Positions 25,402-33,725 are shown, counted from the first letter of the stretch. The stretch: DNA of 45,042 nt from Alkalihalobacillus sp. YIM B00296 (GCF_020179385.1 NZ_JAIBLJ010000029.1:268-45309); one strand, 5' to 3'. Numbers and translations: made by a program. The notes: generated from the letters alone by a model not told the origin.

Positions 25402-25893
25402 GTGCGTAACATCGGTTTTGAACTCATAGCAAATATGGCTCTCCCGGTATTACCAGGCCATACCTATTCCATATGCATCCTATTGAATGGACAACGACTA
25501 TCCTCCTCGATCGGAAAGGATGTTTACCCGACAGGCGGGCTGATCCTTCCTGACAGACGGATTACTGCAACAGGGAGAATCCATCACCAATCAACTGATC
25601 CTTCAGGTTTTACTGATTTCCAAGCAGGTGTTTGTCAGCTTGTATCATCTCCATCTGTTCGGCCGAAAACGATCCATGTCCAGCTTACACTGCCACGAGG
25701 CGTTACGCTATCCCCTATCTATCGTTCAATCAGTCTACATCTTATAATAATAAAAACCGGTCACCGAAAAAGGATTCCTCTCTATCTGGATGGTCAATCC
25801 GTTCAGGAACTTTCGCCTGAACAACTACTAATTGACCTTTCTTTGATCCTTCTGAAGCATCTTGATCAGACCAATAGCGGTGTCAAGAAATAG
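25402..25893 (+). CDS. Hypothetical protein (163 aa)
   Basis: A GTG start at 25402 follows a GGGGGAAG ribosome site. The product has no signal peptide, no clear membrane helix and no known domain; the middle reads VYPTGGLILPDRRITATGRIHHQ and the end LSPEQLLIDLSLILLKHLDQT. Its last 28 bases overlap the end of the convergent gate-protein gene. It is the only long open frame in this interval, which supports it being real, but no homologue can be named and composition alone does not prove coding. Confidence 0.45.
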   Translation: MRNIGFELIANMALPVLPGHTYSICILLNGQRLSSSIGKDVYPTGGLILPDRRITATGRIHHQSTDPSGFTDFQAGVCQLVSSPSVRPKTIHVQLTLPRGVTLSPIYRSISLHLIIIKTGHRKRIPLYLDGQSVQELSPEQLLIDLSLILLKHLDQTNSGVKK

Positions 25894-26981
25894 ACGATCA
25901 GGAATGCAGTGACGATACGCATGGAGATCCCAAGAACAGCCGCTCCCATCGCTTCCTTTTCATTCAAATCCGAGTTGGCTGCCCAAATGACGGGAATTTG
26001 TCCAAGGACGGCTGATAATGGCAGCCCGGATGATGCGAGAACGAACGATCCGATCACCAATCTTGGGTCCATGCTACTGGCAACGTCTGCTAACTGCCCC
26101 ATCGCAAGTGTTGGGCTTGCCAAAATCGATAAAATCCCCGTTTCCGGATCGATGCTCATGGCTAATAGGGCTGAGGACAAAGCTGATTCGATGGAAGACC
26201 AGATCCCGATATAATCAAGTACCCCTATGAGCGCGAAAACGACTGCAACGGCCGGAATGATCAGCAGGAATAACAGTTCCGCTCCTTCACGGGCTGCATT
26301 GAACAACGTTGGAAGGATACGGGTGTTCGGTGTAAATTTAGGCAGTTGCTCCAGCTGAACCGCCTTCGTATCACGGAAAAGCGTTTTTGAAAGAAGGAAC
26401 GGGACTATCAACACCGGTAAAAACACGGCTAAAACGACAACCACGAACGCATTGACTCCTACCGCTGTCATGGCGACCATACCAAGCATGAAGGTTGCGA
26501 ACGATTGCTGTGACTGGACCATCGTGGCAACGGCTATCTTCTGTTCAGCCTTTGTGGCGCCAGCACGTATAAGTATCGGTCCAGCAATCTTCCCTGCAGC
26601 ATTGATGTCCCCCAAGATATTATAGATACTCGGAATGACGACAGACGAATTGATCTTCATGTATCTGGTGAAGGGGACGAAGATCCGGATCAATGCATCT
26701 GTGAAACCCAGTCTTTCTAACCCTCGTCCGATAATCACGCTGACGATGATCGCGACCCCTACCGTACCGGTCAAAAACACTTCAACGACAACAGGGAAAA
26801 CCTGATCGATGATCGAGTTGAATAATCCTGCCAATGCACCCGGAGAGATTAATAGGGTCAACAGAGAGGCGATGACTAGGCAAAGCCCGACCACTTCGAT
26901 CCTTGTCCATTTCCTCTTATCCTGTTTAGGGACAATGACTTCTTCGACTTCTGTCTTTACTGCAATTTTTGGTTCGCTCAT
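25866..26981 (-). CDS. Nucleoside-recognition (gate) domain membrane protein
   Basis: 371 residues with about nine hydrophobic segments. Two gate-like regions (PF07670 type) are seen, for example ISPGALAGLFNSIIDQVFPVVVEVFLTGTVGVAIIVSVIIGRGLERLG and LLFLLIIPAVAVVFALIGVLDYIG, and conserved polar stretches DINAAGKIAGPILIRAGATKAEQ and SPTLAMGQLADVASSMDPRLVIGSFVLASSGLPLSA. Family members are transport-like proteins of mostly unknown substrate; the sporulation proteins SpoIIIAC/SpmA-like and nucleoside carriers share the fold. GAAGGGAGAGG precedes ATG 26981. It follows the Nif3-like gene by 20 bases and is in the same transcript. Confidence 0.78.
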   Translation of the reverse strand: MSEPKIAVKTEVEEVIVPKQDKRKWTRIEVVGLCLVIASLLTLLISPGALAGLFNSIIDQVFPVVVEVFLTGTVGVAIIVSVIIGRGLERLGFTDALIRIFVPFTRYMKINSSVVIPSIYNILGDINAAGKIAGPILIRAGATKAEQKIAVATMVQSQQSFATFMLGMVAMTAVGVNAFVVVVLAVFLPVLIVPFLLSKTLFRDTKAVQLEQLPKFTPNTRILPTLFNAAREGAELLFLLIIPAVAVVFALIGVLDYIGIWSSIESALSSALLAMSIDPETGILSILASPTLAMGQLADVASSMDPRLVIGSFVLASSGLPLSAVLGQIPVIWAANSDLNEKEAMGAAVLGISMRIVTAFLIVYFLTPLLV

Positions 26982-27001
26982 TTTTACCTCTCCCTTCTTT
27001 T

Positions 27002-28024
27002 TTAAGATCGTACGGCCGCTCTTTTGTTTGCGAGATACCTGGTGGCCATTTCCTCACCATATTCCTTGATTTTCGGAGTTCCCATTTGCCGCAGCGGTGT
27101 GCTTGTAATACGTTCCTGAAACACGACGATCTGTACATCAGGTAATAACATTTCAAGAGCATAGGCTAATGGCAGTCCATTCTCTAAAATTTCAAGCACA
27201 TGGCTGTTCCCGATGATAAAGTTGAGTCCCAGTTCCTTTGCCGTCTCAATCAGGGAATGACCATCAAAAACACGGCTGATTGAGACAAGGACCGTATCGA
27301 TTTCCGGATTTTCATCAACAGCCTGCCGTAAATGGTCGGAGGAAAAGCCAGTATGTGGGAAGATATGCAGGATGTTGTTCACTAACGTATTTTCATCACC
27401 GCATACGATTCGCCCACGGGTCATCATGCTTGTTTCGACCATGGATGACGCATCCCTTAGCTCCCTTTCCATATGCATCAGTTCTTTTTCAATCGAAGCC
27501 CCCATGAACGTATTCAACCTCGTCAACATGTCACCAAGCGTCTCCACCCCTTCTACAGCTTGTCCAATGAATAAAATGTTCCCGTGAATGCCGCCATAAC
27601 AGATTTCGGTCCGATAGACGTTGTGTCCGTGCAAATAAGGGATGCCGGGATGCAGACCATGAAAGGCTTCGTGAAGCTCGAAGGCAGTCAAATCATACAA
27701 GTCGAGGTAGTTTTTTAACGCCACACCGCCTGAATTGGCCGCTTCAGCAATCGGATGGTGAGCGATGATCGCATCGACCGCCGTCGCTCCGGCTAGTTCG
27801 ATGCTTCCTTCTGTCATCGTCATCGTGATAGCCAGCTTTTTCACCTTTTTCTTGAGGTCCCCATAGATAAGCCCTGGCGTTTCCATGATTCCCTTTCCCG
27901 GGAGATTGGACGTCTTCATCATGACGAATGGATGGTCTCCCTTGGTTACATCACCAGGAGATTTGATGACCCTCCCTCCCGTCAGTGAATCCAGTGCATC
28001 CAGTACATCAGCTACTGTTTTCAA
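27002..28024 (-). CDS. Nif3-like (DUF34) dinuclear metal-centre protein
   Basis: 340 residues resembling the NIF3/YqfO family: DAIIAHHPIAEA (about 85-96) is the conserved metal-binding His-His motif, and HGHNVYRTE and IIGNSHVLE supply later conserved His positions. NIF3 proteins are hexameric; a role as GTP cyclohydrolase-like or metal-chaperone enzymes has been proposed but is unsettled. The typical motif order is partly altered here, suggesting a divergent subfamily. AAAGGAGG precedes ATG 28024. A terminator-like hairpin sits 27 bases upstream of the ATG, and the gate-domain gene follows in the operon. Confidence 0.72.
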   Translation of the reverse strand: MKTVADVLDALDSLTGGRVIKSPGDVTKGDHPFVMMKTSNLPGKGIMETPGLIYGDLKKKVKKLAITMTMTEGSIELAGATAVDAIIAHHPIAEAANSGGVALKNYLDLYDLTAFELHEAFHGLHPGIPYLHGHNVYRTEICYGGIHGNILFIGQAVEGVETLGDMLTRLNTFMGASIEKELMHMERELRDASSMVETSMMTRGRIVCGDENTLVNNILHIFPHTGFSSDHLRQAVDENPEIDTVLVSISRVFDGHSLIETAKELGLNFIIGNSHVLEILENGLPLAYALEMLLPDVQIVVFQERITSTPLRQMGTPKIKEYGEEMATRYLANKRAAVRS

Positions 28025-28051
28025 TTTTCATTCCTCCTTTATAATTTCAAT

Positions 28052-28144
28052 AAAAAAACGCCAGCACGCATCAAGCAGACATTCATCTGCAAGATTGTAC
28101 TGACGGTTTTACTGCACTCATAGAGAGTTCATTCTACCAGTCAA
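28052..28144 (-). promoter_or_regulatory. Possible promoter and attenuator leader of the Nif3/gate operon
   Basis: On the minus strand TTGACT (28139-28144) and TATGAG (28117-28122) with 16-base spacing form a weak promoter. A long hairpin follows: CGTCAGTAC (28097-28105) with GTGCTGGCG (28059-28067), inner stem GCAGA/TCTGC, and then TTTTTTT (28052-28058). It could simply terminate the MpsC-like gene, but only 27 bases separate it from the next ATG, so the downstream genes depend on readthrough or antitermination. Confidence 0.5.
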
Positions 28145-28155
28145 TCTATTCAGTT

Positions 28156-28521
28156 TTATAACCCTGAGATATAAGCACTAGCATCCTTGTCGAGGATGAT
28201 GATCGTCCCCGAACACTCGGTGACTGGATCATAGTCCTTCAAGACGGAGTGGACCTTCATTTCATATTTTTCTTCGATCGTCATTTTGAGCTGTTCCTTA
28301 TACGCATCAATGATGGCTGCATCGGCAATCCGGGTGACAAAGCGATTCATCTCGTCTAAATATTTAAGAGAAGGGATCCTCTTATGTATAGCAAGAATCA
28401 ACACTTTTTCCCCGATAATATCGATCTTTTGACGTTTAACACCTATATTAAACATCCGAAGATTGATATTATTATAATCTTTGATGAGTTCCTGTTTAAA
28501 CTGGCCAGCTGCCCAATTCAT
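28156..28521 (-). CDS. DUF2294 / MpsC-family protein
   Basis: 121 residues. The pattern LKDYNNINLRMFNIGVKRQKIDIIGEKVLILAIHKR, then LDEMNRFVTRIADAAIIDAYKEQLKMTIEEKYEMKVHSVLKDYDPVTECSGTIIIL corresponds to DUF2294 (PF10057), named MpsC after a sodium-dependent membrane potential system. No MpsA or MpsB gene is visible in the window. The protein looks cytoplasmic. A hairpin with a T-run follows its stop at 28105-28052, and the Nif3 and gate genes follow in the same direction. No clear ribosome site is seen before ATG 28521, which weakens the start choice. Confidence 0.72.
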   Translation of the reverse strand: MNWAAGQFKQELIKDYNNINLRMFNIGVKRQKIDIIGEKVLILAIHKRIPSLKYLDEMNRFVTRIADAAIIDAYKEQLKMTIEEKYEMKVHSVLKDYDPVTECSGTIIILDKDASAYISGL

Positions 28522-28708
28522 CTATTAAACCACCCAGCCTTGGACCCTTTTGTAATTTTCAAACTATTTTGATAATAAAAATTTATCACAGATATCGACA
28601 CTTGTAAACCCCCTGGACTACAAAAAATGTCTTTTTGTAAGACTAACGTGGGTTCCTATGTGTAAAACCTGACTTTACTACCTGTAATTTAGTTCAGGGA
28701 ATAAAGGA

Positions 28709-28752
28709 AAAAGGGATGAGCTGAACTTTCACAGCCAATCCCTTTTTTATTT
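28709..28752. terminator. Terminator in the 28.5-28.8 kb gap
   Basis: AAAAAGGGAT (28708-28717) and ATCCCTTTTTT (28738-28748) bracket GAGCTG...CAGC; T-runs lie on both sides, so it can work for either strand, most likely for the membrane-protein operon ending at 28845. Otherwise 28522-28844 holds no gene. Confidence 0.7.
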
Positions 28753-28844
28753 TATCAGATCCGGGTTCTTTAAGTGTTATTCTTAATGGCATTTATGGAT
28801 GTACTCTTTATGGCTGAAAATGAGCTGCCAAACATTGAAGTGCA

Positions 28845-29339
28845 TTAACCTAACATTACTTCCTGTCTTGATTTGATGAACTCATAGTATAAGCCTGTAG
28901 TTGTCTGGATCATTAAAAATACCGCAAATGAATAGGGGAGTTCAAAACCCTTCTGGAACTGGATGATATCTAACCAAATAAGGAGCCAATTTATTCCCAC
29001 CGCAATGAAACTCCACCCTATTACATACCATATGAATGTCTTTTTATTAATACCGAGTGTTTCATAAAAATAGACAAAGAAATAACTAAATGGACTGAAC
29101 AAAACATAATAAAGGAAGTCGAACAATTCATATTTTTGGGCATCATTAACCATATAAAAGTCCATTTGCCCTCCCCCTATTGTAAAATCCAAAAACATTC
29201 CACTCGCTAGCCCCCATAATAAACTTAAATATGCAATATTGGGAGGCAGCCTCTTAGGAAGAAGCCGGACGATGGTAAATGTTATGACCATCAAAAGTAA
29301 AATACTGATTTCATTTTTGTCAAAATTTTCCCATAGCAT
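28845..29339 (-). CDS. Multi-pass membrane protein of unknown function (164 aa)
   Basis: About five hydrophobic segments (near 11-27, 34-50, 77-93, 104-123, 137-152) in a short protein without recognised motifs; the stretch PNIAYLSLLWGLASGMFLDFTIGGGQMDFY is the most polar part. It resembles the loosely defined CBO0543-type small membrane proteins of Bacilli, but the match is only impressionistic. Its ATG overlaps the stop of the upstream gene (TAATG), so both are translated from one transcript and probably form a complex or share a role. Confidence 0.6.
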   Translation of the reverse strand: MLWENFDKNEISILLLMVITFTIVRLLPKRLPPNIAYLSLLWGLASGMFLDFTIGGGQMDFYMVNDAQKYELFDFLYYVLFSPFSYFFVYFYETLGINKKTFIWYVIGWSFIAVGINWLLIWLDIIQFQKGFELPYSFAVFLMIQTTTGLYYEFIKSRQEVMLG

Positions 29340-29818
29340 TATGATTTATTCACCTCACGATAGGTTCGATTACGCAATAATCGGTATGTATAGAATGCAA
29401 TAAGATGCAAAACCAGGAAAAAGACCAAATCAAAACCTATATTCCAATTTTTATACGTATGGATATCGAAATAGATCGCTAATCCTCTGATTATGAGCAG
29501 AGCCCCTAAAGAACAAAGTGTTATTAAAAAAGTAATTCCTGTTGACTTGTATTTATATATAAGGTGCAGTTGCATGACTAAAATCATAGGCGTAATGATT
29601 GTTCGGTTGATGATAAACGCTAAATAATTCATTGTTTCATCCGTCACCTCAATTAATTTCAATTCTTCAGTGACAATCCATGATACATTGATTGTGATAA
29701 TGGACATCAATAAGTAGATAAATGTACTGTGAGCGATCGATAATTTCTTTTCCATGATAATGAACAATGAGGACACAAGAAATGCAATAAAGAAAAAGAC
29801 TGTAAAACCCATAATCAA
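29339..29818 (-). CDS. Multi-pass membrane protein of unknown function (159 aa)
   Basis: Five hydrophobic segments with charged loops, starting MIMGFTVFFFIAFLVSSLF and ending in a basic tail YRLLRNRTYREVNKS. It is similar in size and topology to the product of the overlapping gene downstream, and the pair may have arisen by duplication. AGGAGGG lies before ATG 29818. No function can be assigned. Confidence 0.6.
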   Translation of the reverse strand: MIMGFTVFFFIAFLVSSLFIIMEKKLSIAHSTFIYLLMSIITINVSWIVTEELKLIEVTDETMNYLAFIINRTIITPMILVMQLHLIYKYKSTGITFLITLCSLGALLIIRGLAIYFDIHTYKNWNIGFDLVFFLVLHLIAFYTYRLLRNRTYREVNKS

Positions 29819-29972
29819 TCAACCCTCCTCTGACGTTTTATTACTATTTGCAAATTATCGTTATTTTATACAGAAAAAGGAACCACTCTGGTTATTCCAA
29901 TACAAATCTGCAGTATATTACCTGGATGAACATCTTGGCTTCTGAAATAAAAGAAAATAAGGAGGCAATACA

Positions 29973-30097
29973 ATGACCTTTGAAGTCATTCCATTTCTAT
30001 CGTTGAATGGGAAAGGTGCTGCTAGAAATCATATAGAGAGATGAAAGAATTGGACTCGAAGTTTAGATATAAAGAAGGGCAGGTCCTTGGCAATTAA
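29973..30097 (+). pseudogene. VOC/PhnB-like protein remnant
   Basis: ATG 29973 with GGAGG starts MTFEVIPFLSLNGKGAARN, the normal beginning of PhnB-like VOC proteins, then stops at TGA. In another frame REMKELDSKFRYKEGQ, which belongs about 30 residues later in the family, continues directly and ends at TAA 30095-30097. An internal deletion and frameshift have removed most of the gene. Confidence 0.65.
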
Positions 30098-30536
30098 GCA
30101 ATAGCTCATCGTTATGTATTGATTTATCCGTGATTAAGTCCATTTAAGGTGTACCCATTTTTAGGAGTACGCTATTTTTTGGAGCGACTTATACGATTTT
30201 AATAACAGGAAGTTTCTTGCTTTTATGTAAAAATGAACATACAAAATAAACTTCAAACGTAATTACTTGAAGTTATTGTAATAGTTGTATTTTGTTAGAA
30301 GTTTACTAGACACTTGACCTTGGTATTGTTGAACAAGATTAAAAATGTAATTTTTTTGATTAACTATTTTAATATATCCCAGTTAATTTAATCTTTACTT
30401 TTTACATAATTGAAACAATAATATTAACCATGTAATTGTTCATGATTACCTTTGTTTAACCTGCAACTAGATTGATTTGAATCATTGAAAAATTTAATGT
30501 TGTTTGACAATAAATTTGATTAAGAAACTAATACTT
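30098..30536. other. AT-rich intergenic region
   Basis: No open frame with a start and ribosome site. A weak inverted repeat GTGTAC/GTACGC lies near 30150-30173. The rest is very AT-rich, with nothing recognised. Confidence 0.4.
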
Positions 30537-31037
30537 TTATTTCTCTCTAAATACTTCGCTTTTTCTCCCACTTTGAATAATTCGTTTGATTGATTTAATC
30601 GCATCAAAGTGAATGCCTTCATGGTATAAGCAAAAGCTAAGAAATTCTTCTACTGTCGATAATGTAAGACCTGTGGATGTTGTATAAGGTTGTTCTACAG
30701 CTTCTTTAAGCCTAAATTTCAATACTTTCTCAATCCTACAAACTTGATTTTCGAGCAATAAGATTAATTCATGAATTGGTGGCACCTCTTCTCCCCAATC
30801 GCTTGGTTTAGTACCTGGACTGAATAATTCTGTAAATTGATCAGGTAAGTTCATTTCTTCTCGAGTAAAATGAAAGGCGAACTTTTCTTGGACAACATAT
30901 ATATGCCCGAGATTCCATTTAATATTGTTATTAAATCCTTCTGGAATGGAAAGTGATGTCTCATCATTCATTTCTGCCACATGACCAATCGTATTATCCC
31001 GTACATAGCTTAATTGTTTAAAGATATAGTTTTCCAC
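30537..31037 (-). CDS. DinB-family protein (putative metal-dependent hydrolase), paralogue 2
   Basis: 166 residues from GTG 31037, six bases after AGGAGGG. The metal-ligand pattern is NLGHIYVVQE plus LYHEGIHFDAIKS, and the shared LFSPGTKPSDW motif aligns with LFNTGTKPSDW of the DinB protein at 18025-18504, showing that the two are paralogues. It lies 25 bases after the HPP gene, in the same operon, under a promoter with a TAACC/AGGTTA operator. Substrate unknown; a thiol-transferase or hydrolase role is possible for the family. Confidence 0.85.
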   Translation of the reverse strand: MENYIFKQLSYVRDNTIGHVAEMNDETSLSIPEGFNNNIKWNLGHIYVVQEKFAFHFTREEMNLPDQFTELFSPGTKPSDWGEEVPPIHELILLLENQVCRIEKVLKFRLKEAVEQPYTTSTGLTLSTVEEFLSFCLYHEGIHFDAIKSIKRIIQSGRKSEVFREK

Positions 31038-31062
31038 TTTATTCCCTCCTGAACATTCTTAA

Positions 31063-31617
31063 TCATATCCAAAATGTAGGATATTCCCGGTTACTGCGCA
31101 AATTATTAATAATCAACGCAAAGAAAACAATTATCACCGAGCCAATTAATACCGGTGTAAATAAGTAACTCCAACTGTACGCCCCCAGCATAACAACAAG
31201 TGGGTCTGCCCCTGCTGGTGGGTGAGTCGTTTTTGTAATCATCATAAACGCAATCGCTAAGCCGACAGCTAAACCAATCGTCCAAGGTTCATTACCCAAT
31301 AGCTGATATATGGCTAATCCAACGAATGTTGAAACAAAGTGTCCCCCAATAATATTTCTTGGCTGTGATAAAGGCGCATTCCATGCACCAAATGCCAACA
31401 CACAGCTAGCTCCAAAGGGAGCCATTAACCATACGGATGCTGTCATGTTTGTTAAAAGTACTAACACAAAAATGGTTAAAAATCCACCGATTAACCCAGT
31501 TATTATGTCCTTTACATCTACCTTTAATGGATTTCTCCCATTCCCTTTCATCTTAGATAAATAACGTACGTGAAATAAATGTTCTTCTTCTCGCTTTACT
31601 GTTATAGCACGATCCAT
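31063..31617 (-). CDS. HPP-family membrane protein
   Basis: 184 residues with about four membrane segments after a basic N-terminus (KMKGNGRNPLKVDVKDII). The family name motif THPPAGADPLVV is present (about 131-142), with MAPFGASCVLAFGAWNAPLSQPRNIIGGH before it, conserved in the family. Plant and cyanobacterial HPP proteins transport nitrite, but bacterial members are mostly untested. TAAGGAGGGG precedes ATG 31617. It is the first gene of an operon with DinB; its promoter carries the same spaced half-sites as the promoter of the neighbouring CGNR regulator. Confidence 0.88.
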   Translation of the reverse strand: MDRAITVKREEEHLFHVRYLSKMKGNGRNPLKVDVKDIITGLIGGFLTIFVLVLLTNMTASVWLMAPFGASCVLAFGAWNAPLSQPRNIIGGHFVSTFVGLAIYQLLGNEPWTIGLAVGLAIAFMMITKTTHPPAGADPLVVMLGAYSWSYLFTPVLIGSVIIVFFALIINNLRSNREYPTFWI

Positions 31618-31644
31618 TATTTCCCCTCCTTAAACTTAATTTTT

Positions 31645-31698
31645 ACTTTACACTAATACAACTAACCTGTCAAAACTTATTTTAAAGGTTAGTTGTAT
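31645..31698 (-). promoter_or_regulatory. Promoter and paired operator of the HPP-DinB operon
   Basis: On the minus strand TTGACA (31668-31673) and TAAAGT (31645-31650) are 17 bases apart. ATACAACTAACCT (31656-31668) and AGGTTAGTTGTAT (31686-31698) are perfect 13-bp inverted repeats that bracket the -35 element. The core TAACC-N18-AGGTTA occurs again before the CGNR regulator gene. Confidence 0.7.
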
Positions 31699-31739
31699 TG
31701 AGTGAAAAAAAACCAACTCTTGAAATAAGTTGGTTCTCA

Positions 31740-32321
31740 TCATTCATCGGATTTACGTTGTTGAAACCGTGCTACTTTTTTTCTGTTTCCGCATATCTTC
31801 ATTGAACACCACTTGCGTCTTCCGCTTTCATCAATAAATAAAAGTACACAATCCGGATTGGAGCATCGTTTGAGATAGGACAGCTTTTTTGTTTCAATTA
31901 AAGTTAATACATCAAAGGCAATCAACGATAAAAGGGCATCTTCTGCCTCACCAACAGGAATGGGAATCAATTTTTTATTCATTAATTTATAAGTGAATGG
32001 TGCTTTTTCGACAGTTTTTTCTAAATAGGCAATAAATTGATCTGGAAATGACTGTTCATCTGTTATTAATTCAAAATAATCTCTTAAAACAGTCCGCATT
32101 TCTAGAATACATAATAATACTTGTCCAATCCTTACTTTGACCTTTAAGAATAGCTGATCACCCCAAAAAGAGTTTTCCTCTTTTATTACATGAAGCCAGT
32201 CCATAAAATCTTCTTCCGAAAGCAATAAATCCTGACGTTGGCCACGTCTTACTATTTCCGTGTTCACTAAATCAAGAGAAAGATGACCTGAAATGAGTGG
32301 AAATTTGTTTGTTTCAGTCAT
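31740..32321 (-). CDS. CGNR zinc-finger (ABATE-domain) regulator
   Basis: 193 residues. The N-terminal ABATE-like region begins FPLISGHLSLDLVNTEIVRRGQRQDLL, and the C-terminal CGNR finger is CSNPDCVLLFIDESGRRKWCSMKICGNRKKVARF, with Cys ligands in CxxxxC and CxxxxCGNR (about 152-185). The family is thought to be transcriptional regulators, many in actinobacteria. GGGAGG precedes ATG 32321. The adjacent HPP-DinB operon and its own promoter share an identical-spacing inverted motif, so this protein is the likely binder. Ligand unknown. Confidence 0.85.
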   Translation of the reverse strand: MTETNKFPLISGHLSLDLVNTEIVRRGQRQDLLLSEEDFMDWLHVIKEENSFWGDQLFLKVKVRIGQVLLCILEMRTVLRDYFELITDEQSFPDQFIAYLEKTVEKAPFTYKLMNKKLIPIPVGEAEDALLSLIAFDVLTLIETKKLSYLKRCSNPDCVLLFIDESGRRKWCSMKICGNRKKVARFQQRKSDE

Positions 32322-32346
32322 TAAGTTTACCTCCCAATTTCCCTAG

Positions 32347-32381
32347 ATAATCTAACCAATAAAATAATCGTTGAAAGGTTA
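32347..32381 (-). promoter_or_regulatory. Promoter and paired operator of the CGNR regulator gene
   Basis: On the minus strand TTCAAC (32370-32375) and GATTAT (32347-32352), 17 bases apart, form the promoter. TAACC (32353-32357) and AGGTTA (32376-32381) lie at its two sides with an 18-base gap, the same as in the HPP-DinB operator. Autoregulation is likely. Confidence 0.55.
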
Positions 32382-32444
32382 TATATTTATTATATCTTAT
32401 TTTAGATTCATATTGAAGAAAGTCTTCCCCCTCTTGGAACGTCC

Positions 32445-33056
32445 TTATGACAGCTGAAACTGATCTGAAGATATGTTTTGTAGAGTAGCAGCCAAAATAT
32501 TAGTCAGGATTTCATCTTCCTCGATGATACTTACCTTGACTTCCTCCATGTTCTTTTCTTTATAATCAACCACATATTCAATATGCCAATCACCAGTTTT
32601 CAAAGAATTGGCCAACACTTCTTGTCCTTTGTCCAACAAATCTTCAAATTGTACATCACTATTCCCGATCTCAGCGACACTCGAAGAAAATATCAGATCA
32701 TAGATCCGGAATAAGCGATCATCACTGTCTTTTACATGATTGAATAAACGTTCCAAGAACGCTTTTGCTTCTTCTTCTTTACTTTGTGATAAAATGACAG
32801 CCCATTGATAAGGTTTTGGCAATTTGATGTACTAAGTCTGTCTGACCGTGCGTACTAAATAGGATGTAATGCCTTGATCGATGAAATCCTCGTCTTCTTC
32901 CCGGAAAATCGTCTGACTATGAACCGTCAGGAAAATTGCTGTCATGGCCGTTTTGGAACGTTCGACATTCGCCTTCAATACATTGAAGAATCGCACTGCC
33001 TGTATCTCATCAAGCAACATGCCTTCTGATTGATTACTCCCCCTGGTTTTGTCCAC
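32445..33056 (-). pseudogene. Unknown 203-residue gene interrupted by an in-frame amber codon
   Basis: From GTG 33056 (GAGGTG upstream) the frame runs to TAG 32832-32834, and continues in the same frame without a new ribosome site to 32445. Read through, it is one protein of about 203 residues: MLLDEIQAVRFFNVLKANVERSKTAMTAIFLTVHSQT..., then TVRQT-stop-YIKLPKPYQWAVILSQSKEEEAKAFLERLFNHV. The order of segments (DEDFIDQGITSYLVRTVRQT-D-like, LPKPYQWAVILSQS) weakly resembles a degenerate GGDEF-like fold, but this is uncertain. Either the gene is a pseudogene by one nonsense mutation or the stop is a sequence error. Confidence 0.55.
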
Positions 33057-33725
33057 CCTTCATACACCTCGCTGGAATCTTTTCTTTCTCTTATCCACAT
33101 TCATTGAAGAAAAACCATCTATGAATTCTATTCATCCAGCTCTTTCTTATAAAATGACTTACCCCTCCCATTTCTTACACCTAAACGAACAAACCAGTCT
33201 GATAACGGAACTGATAATGGGATGTTTGGGCACATCAAATCATCTACCCATATAAATTCAGCTGATTATGTAAAATGGATTTTTGCCCTTCCACTTTTAT
33301 TTCGGCTACTTAGAATATAAATTCAAACATGGACTATGCTCCTAAGACGAAAAACCAGATTAAAAAGGTTTGACCCTGGCTTGCCACCCAATTGATTACT
33401 TTTAAAAAGCCTTGCTGATAAAAATAGTTTGTGTAGTTTACAATTTAATCTTTATTTCTTTAAGAAAGGCTGTTCATCGTATATCAATTTGGAAATATAC
33501 TCGCTCTCTGCTCCAATTTCTCGCCATGGTATTTCATCATATTCTGCTAGCCTTGTATGTTACTTATCTACTTATTTTTCGTCACCCCTCCTCTTAACTG
33601 ATACAAGGGTCCTATGTTTTGTCCTCGAATTGGTAAATTGAGGAACATGGTCGTATAGACATCTATACCAGTTGTTGCTACACTTTTCCATGTAAGTGAA
33701 TCCATTGAAAGGGAGTGGACACGAT
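33057..33725. other. Intergenic region with no recognised gene
   Basis: Several short open frames exist but none has a ribosome site or typical codon use. AAAGGGAGTGG at the right end is the ribosome site of the next gene. No clear repeat. Confidence 0.45.

Noticed and set aside
33412-33641. Overlapping plus-strand open frames of 60 to 70 codons
   Set aside because: No ribosome site, shared by two frames, and composition of noncoding AT-rich DNA.
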